From NCBI RefSeq assembly GCF_003932955.1, contig NZ_QOVY01000001.1, positions 62,001 through 126,000 on the forward strand: a DNA stretch of 64,000 nt, written 5' to 3'. This document shows positions 63,961 to 64,000 of this stretch, in pieces. Under the pieces are notes generated by a model. The model was given only the letters and a program-made list of their open reading frames with translations. It searched no databases and had not been told where the DNA came from. A program made the translations under genes and the position numbers. The stretch's first letter is position 1; each line of letters starts with the position of its first letter. The DNA comes from Chryseobacterium sp. SC28. GTDB lineage: Bacteria > Bacteroidota > Bacteroidia > Flavobacteriales > Weeksellaceae.

Positions 63961-64000
63961 TTATCTTTTGATTTTGAAAGCGTCTAATCCCGGGAAAATG
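63961..64000 (-). CDS. C-terminal end of a minus-strand gene, probably enolase
   Basis: The last 40 bases read on the minus strand as IFPGLDAFKIKR followed by TAA. A terminator follows at once. The ending resembles flavobacterial enolase, which from memory is often next to gltA. With only 12 residues visible the call is tentative. Confidence 0.5.
   Translation of the reverse strand, partial: IFPGLDAFKIKR

Overview
The window looks like a chromosome segment from a flavobacterium of the Chryseobacterium/Epilithonimonas type (Bacteroidota, Weeksellaceae). The signs are: a SusC/SusD pair, a type IX secretion C-terminal domain, a BshC bacillithiol enzyme, a GYDIA-type GHMP kinase, a DUF4289 porin, Bacteroidota promoters of the form TTTG-N19/20-TAnnTTTG, and moderate-to-low GC. 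Genus placement is inference from gene content. I see no rRNA, tRNA, phage, insertion sequence or CRISPR array.

Layout. (1) 1-4585, plus strand: the distal part of a cbb3 oxidase operon (ccoO part, ccoQ, a one-haem ccoP, ccoG, a fixH-like gene and a UreH/SafE-like membrane protein), with a striking multi-hairpin element between ccoP and ccoG. (2) 4636-7088, minus: a DUF6702 protein, a LOG-family protein, a MurU-like nucleotidyltransferase and a stand-alone RapZ C-terminal domain. (3) 7239-10218, plus: a lipoprotein, apt, a TPR membrane protein and ribH. (4) 10383-36750, mostly minus: a 26-kb surface polysaccharide cluster. It holds dTDP-, UDP- and GDP-sugar synthesis (rfbA, rfbB, ugd, tviB/tviC-like, gmd, fcl), about eleven glycosyltransferases including two GT11 fucosyltransferase-like proteins, three left-handed beta-helix acyltransferases, a ketoacyl synthase III, an FkbM methyltransferase and a Wzm/Wzt ABC exporter. 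Three glycosyltransferase genes lie on the plus strand inside it, and a small frameshifted gene follows gmd. (5) 36925-41593, plus: rimP-nusA-infB with a structured leader. (6) 41890-47741, plus: susC, susD and a type IX secreted repeat protein; susC and susD look more AT-rich than their neighbours. (7) 47831-58250, plus: a porin, bshC, a LysM plus binding-protein fusion, fabD, a GHMP kinase, pckA and a divergent dapB-like gene. (8) 58293-64000, minus: a D-lactate dehydrogenase-like gene, a DUF3817 gene, nadD, two amidinotransferase-superfamily hydrolases, gltA, and the last codons of a further gene, probably eno.

How the parts fit. The polysaccharide cluster supplies activated deoxy- and uronic sugars, assembles them with GT2, GT4 and GT11 enzymes, decorates the glycan with acyl and possibly methyl groups, and exports it by an ABC transporter whose ATPase carries a C-terminal Wzt-like domain. 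No initiating phosphoglycosyltransferase, ligase, rfbC or rfbD is visible, so those would have to be elsewhere. The flanking genes are housekeeping. The clearest candidates for undescribed biology are the ccoP-ccoG hairpin element, the frameshifted membrane gene at 26829-27088, the rimP leader, the RapZ-C/MurU pair and the ketoacyl synthase inside the glycan cluster.
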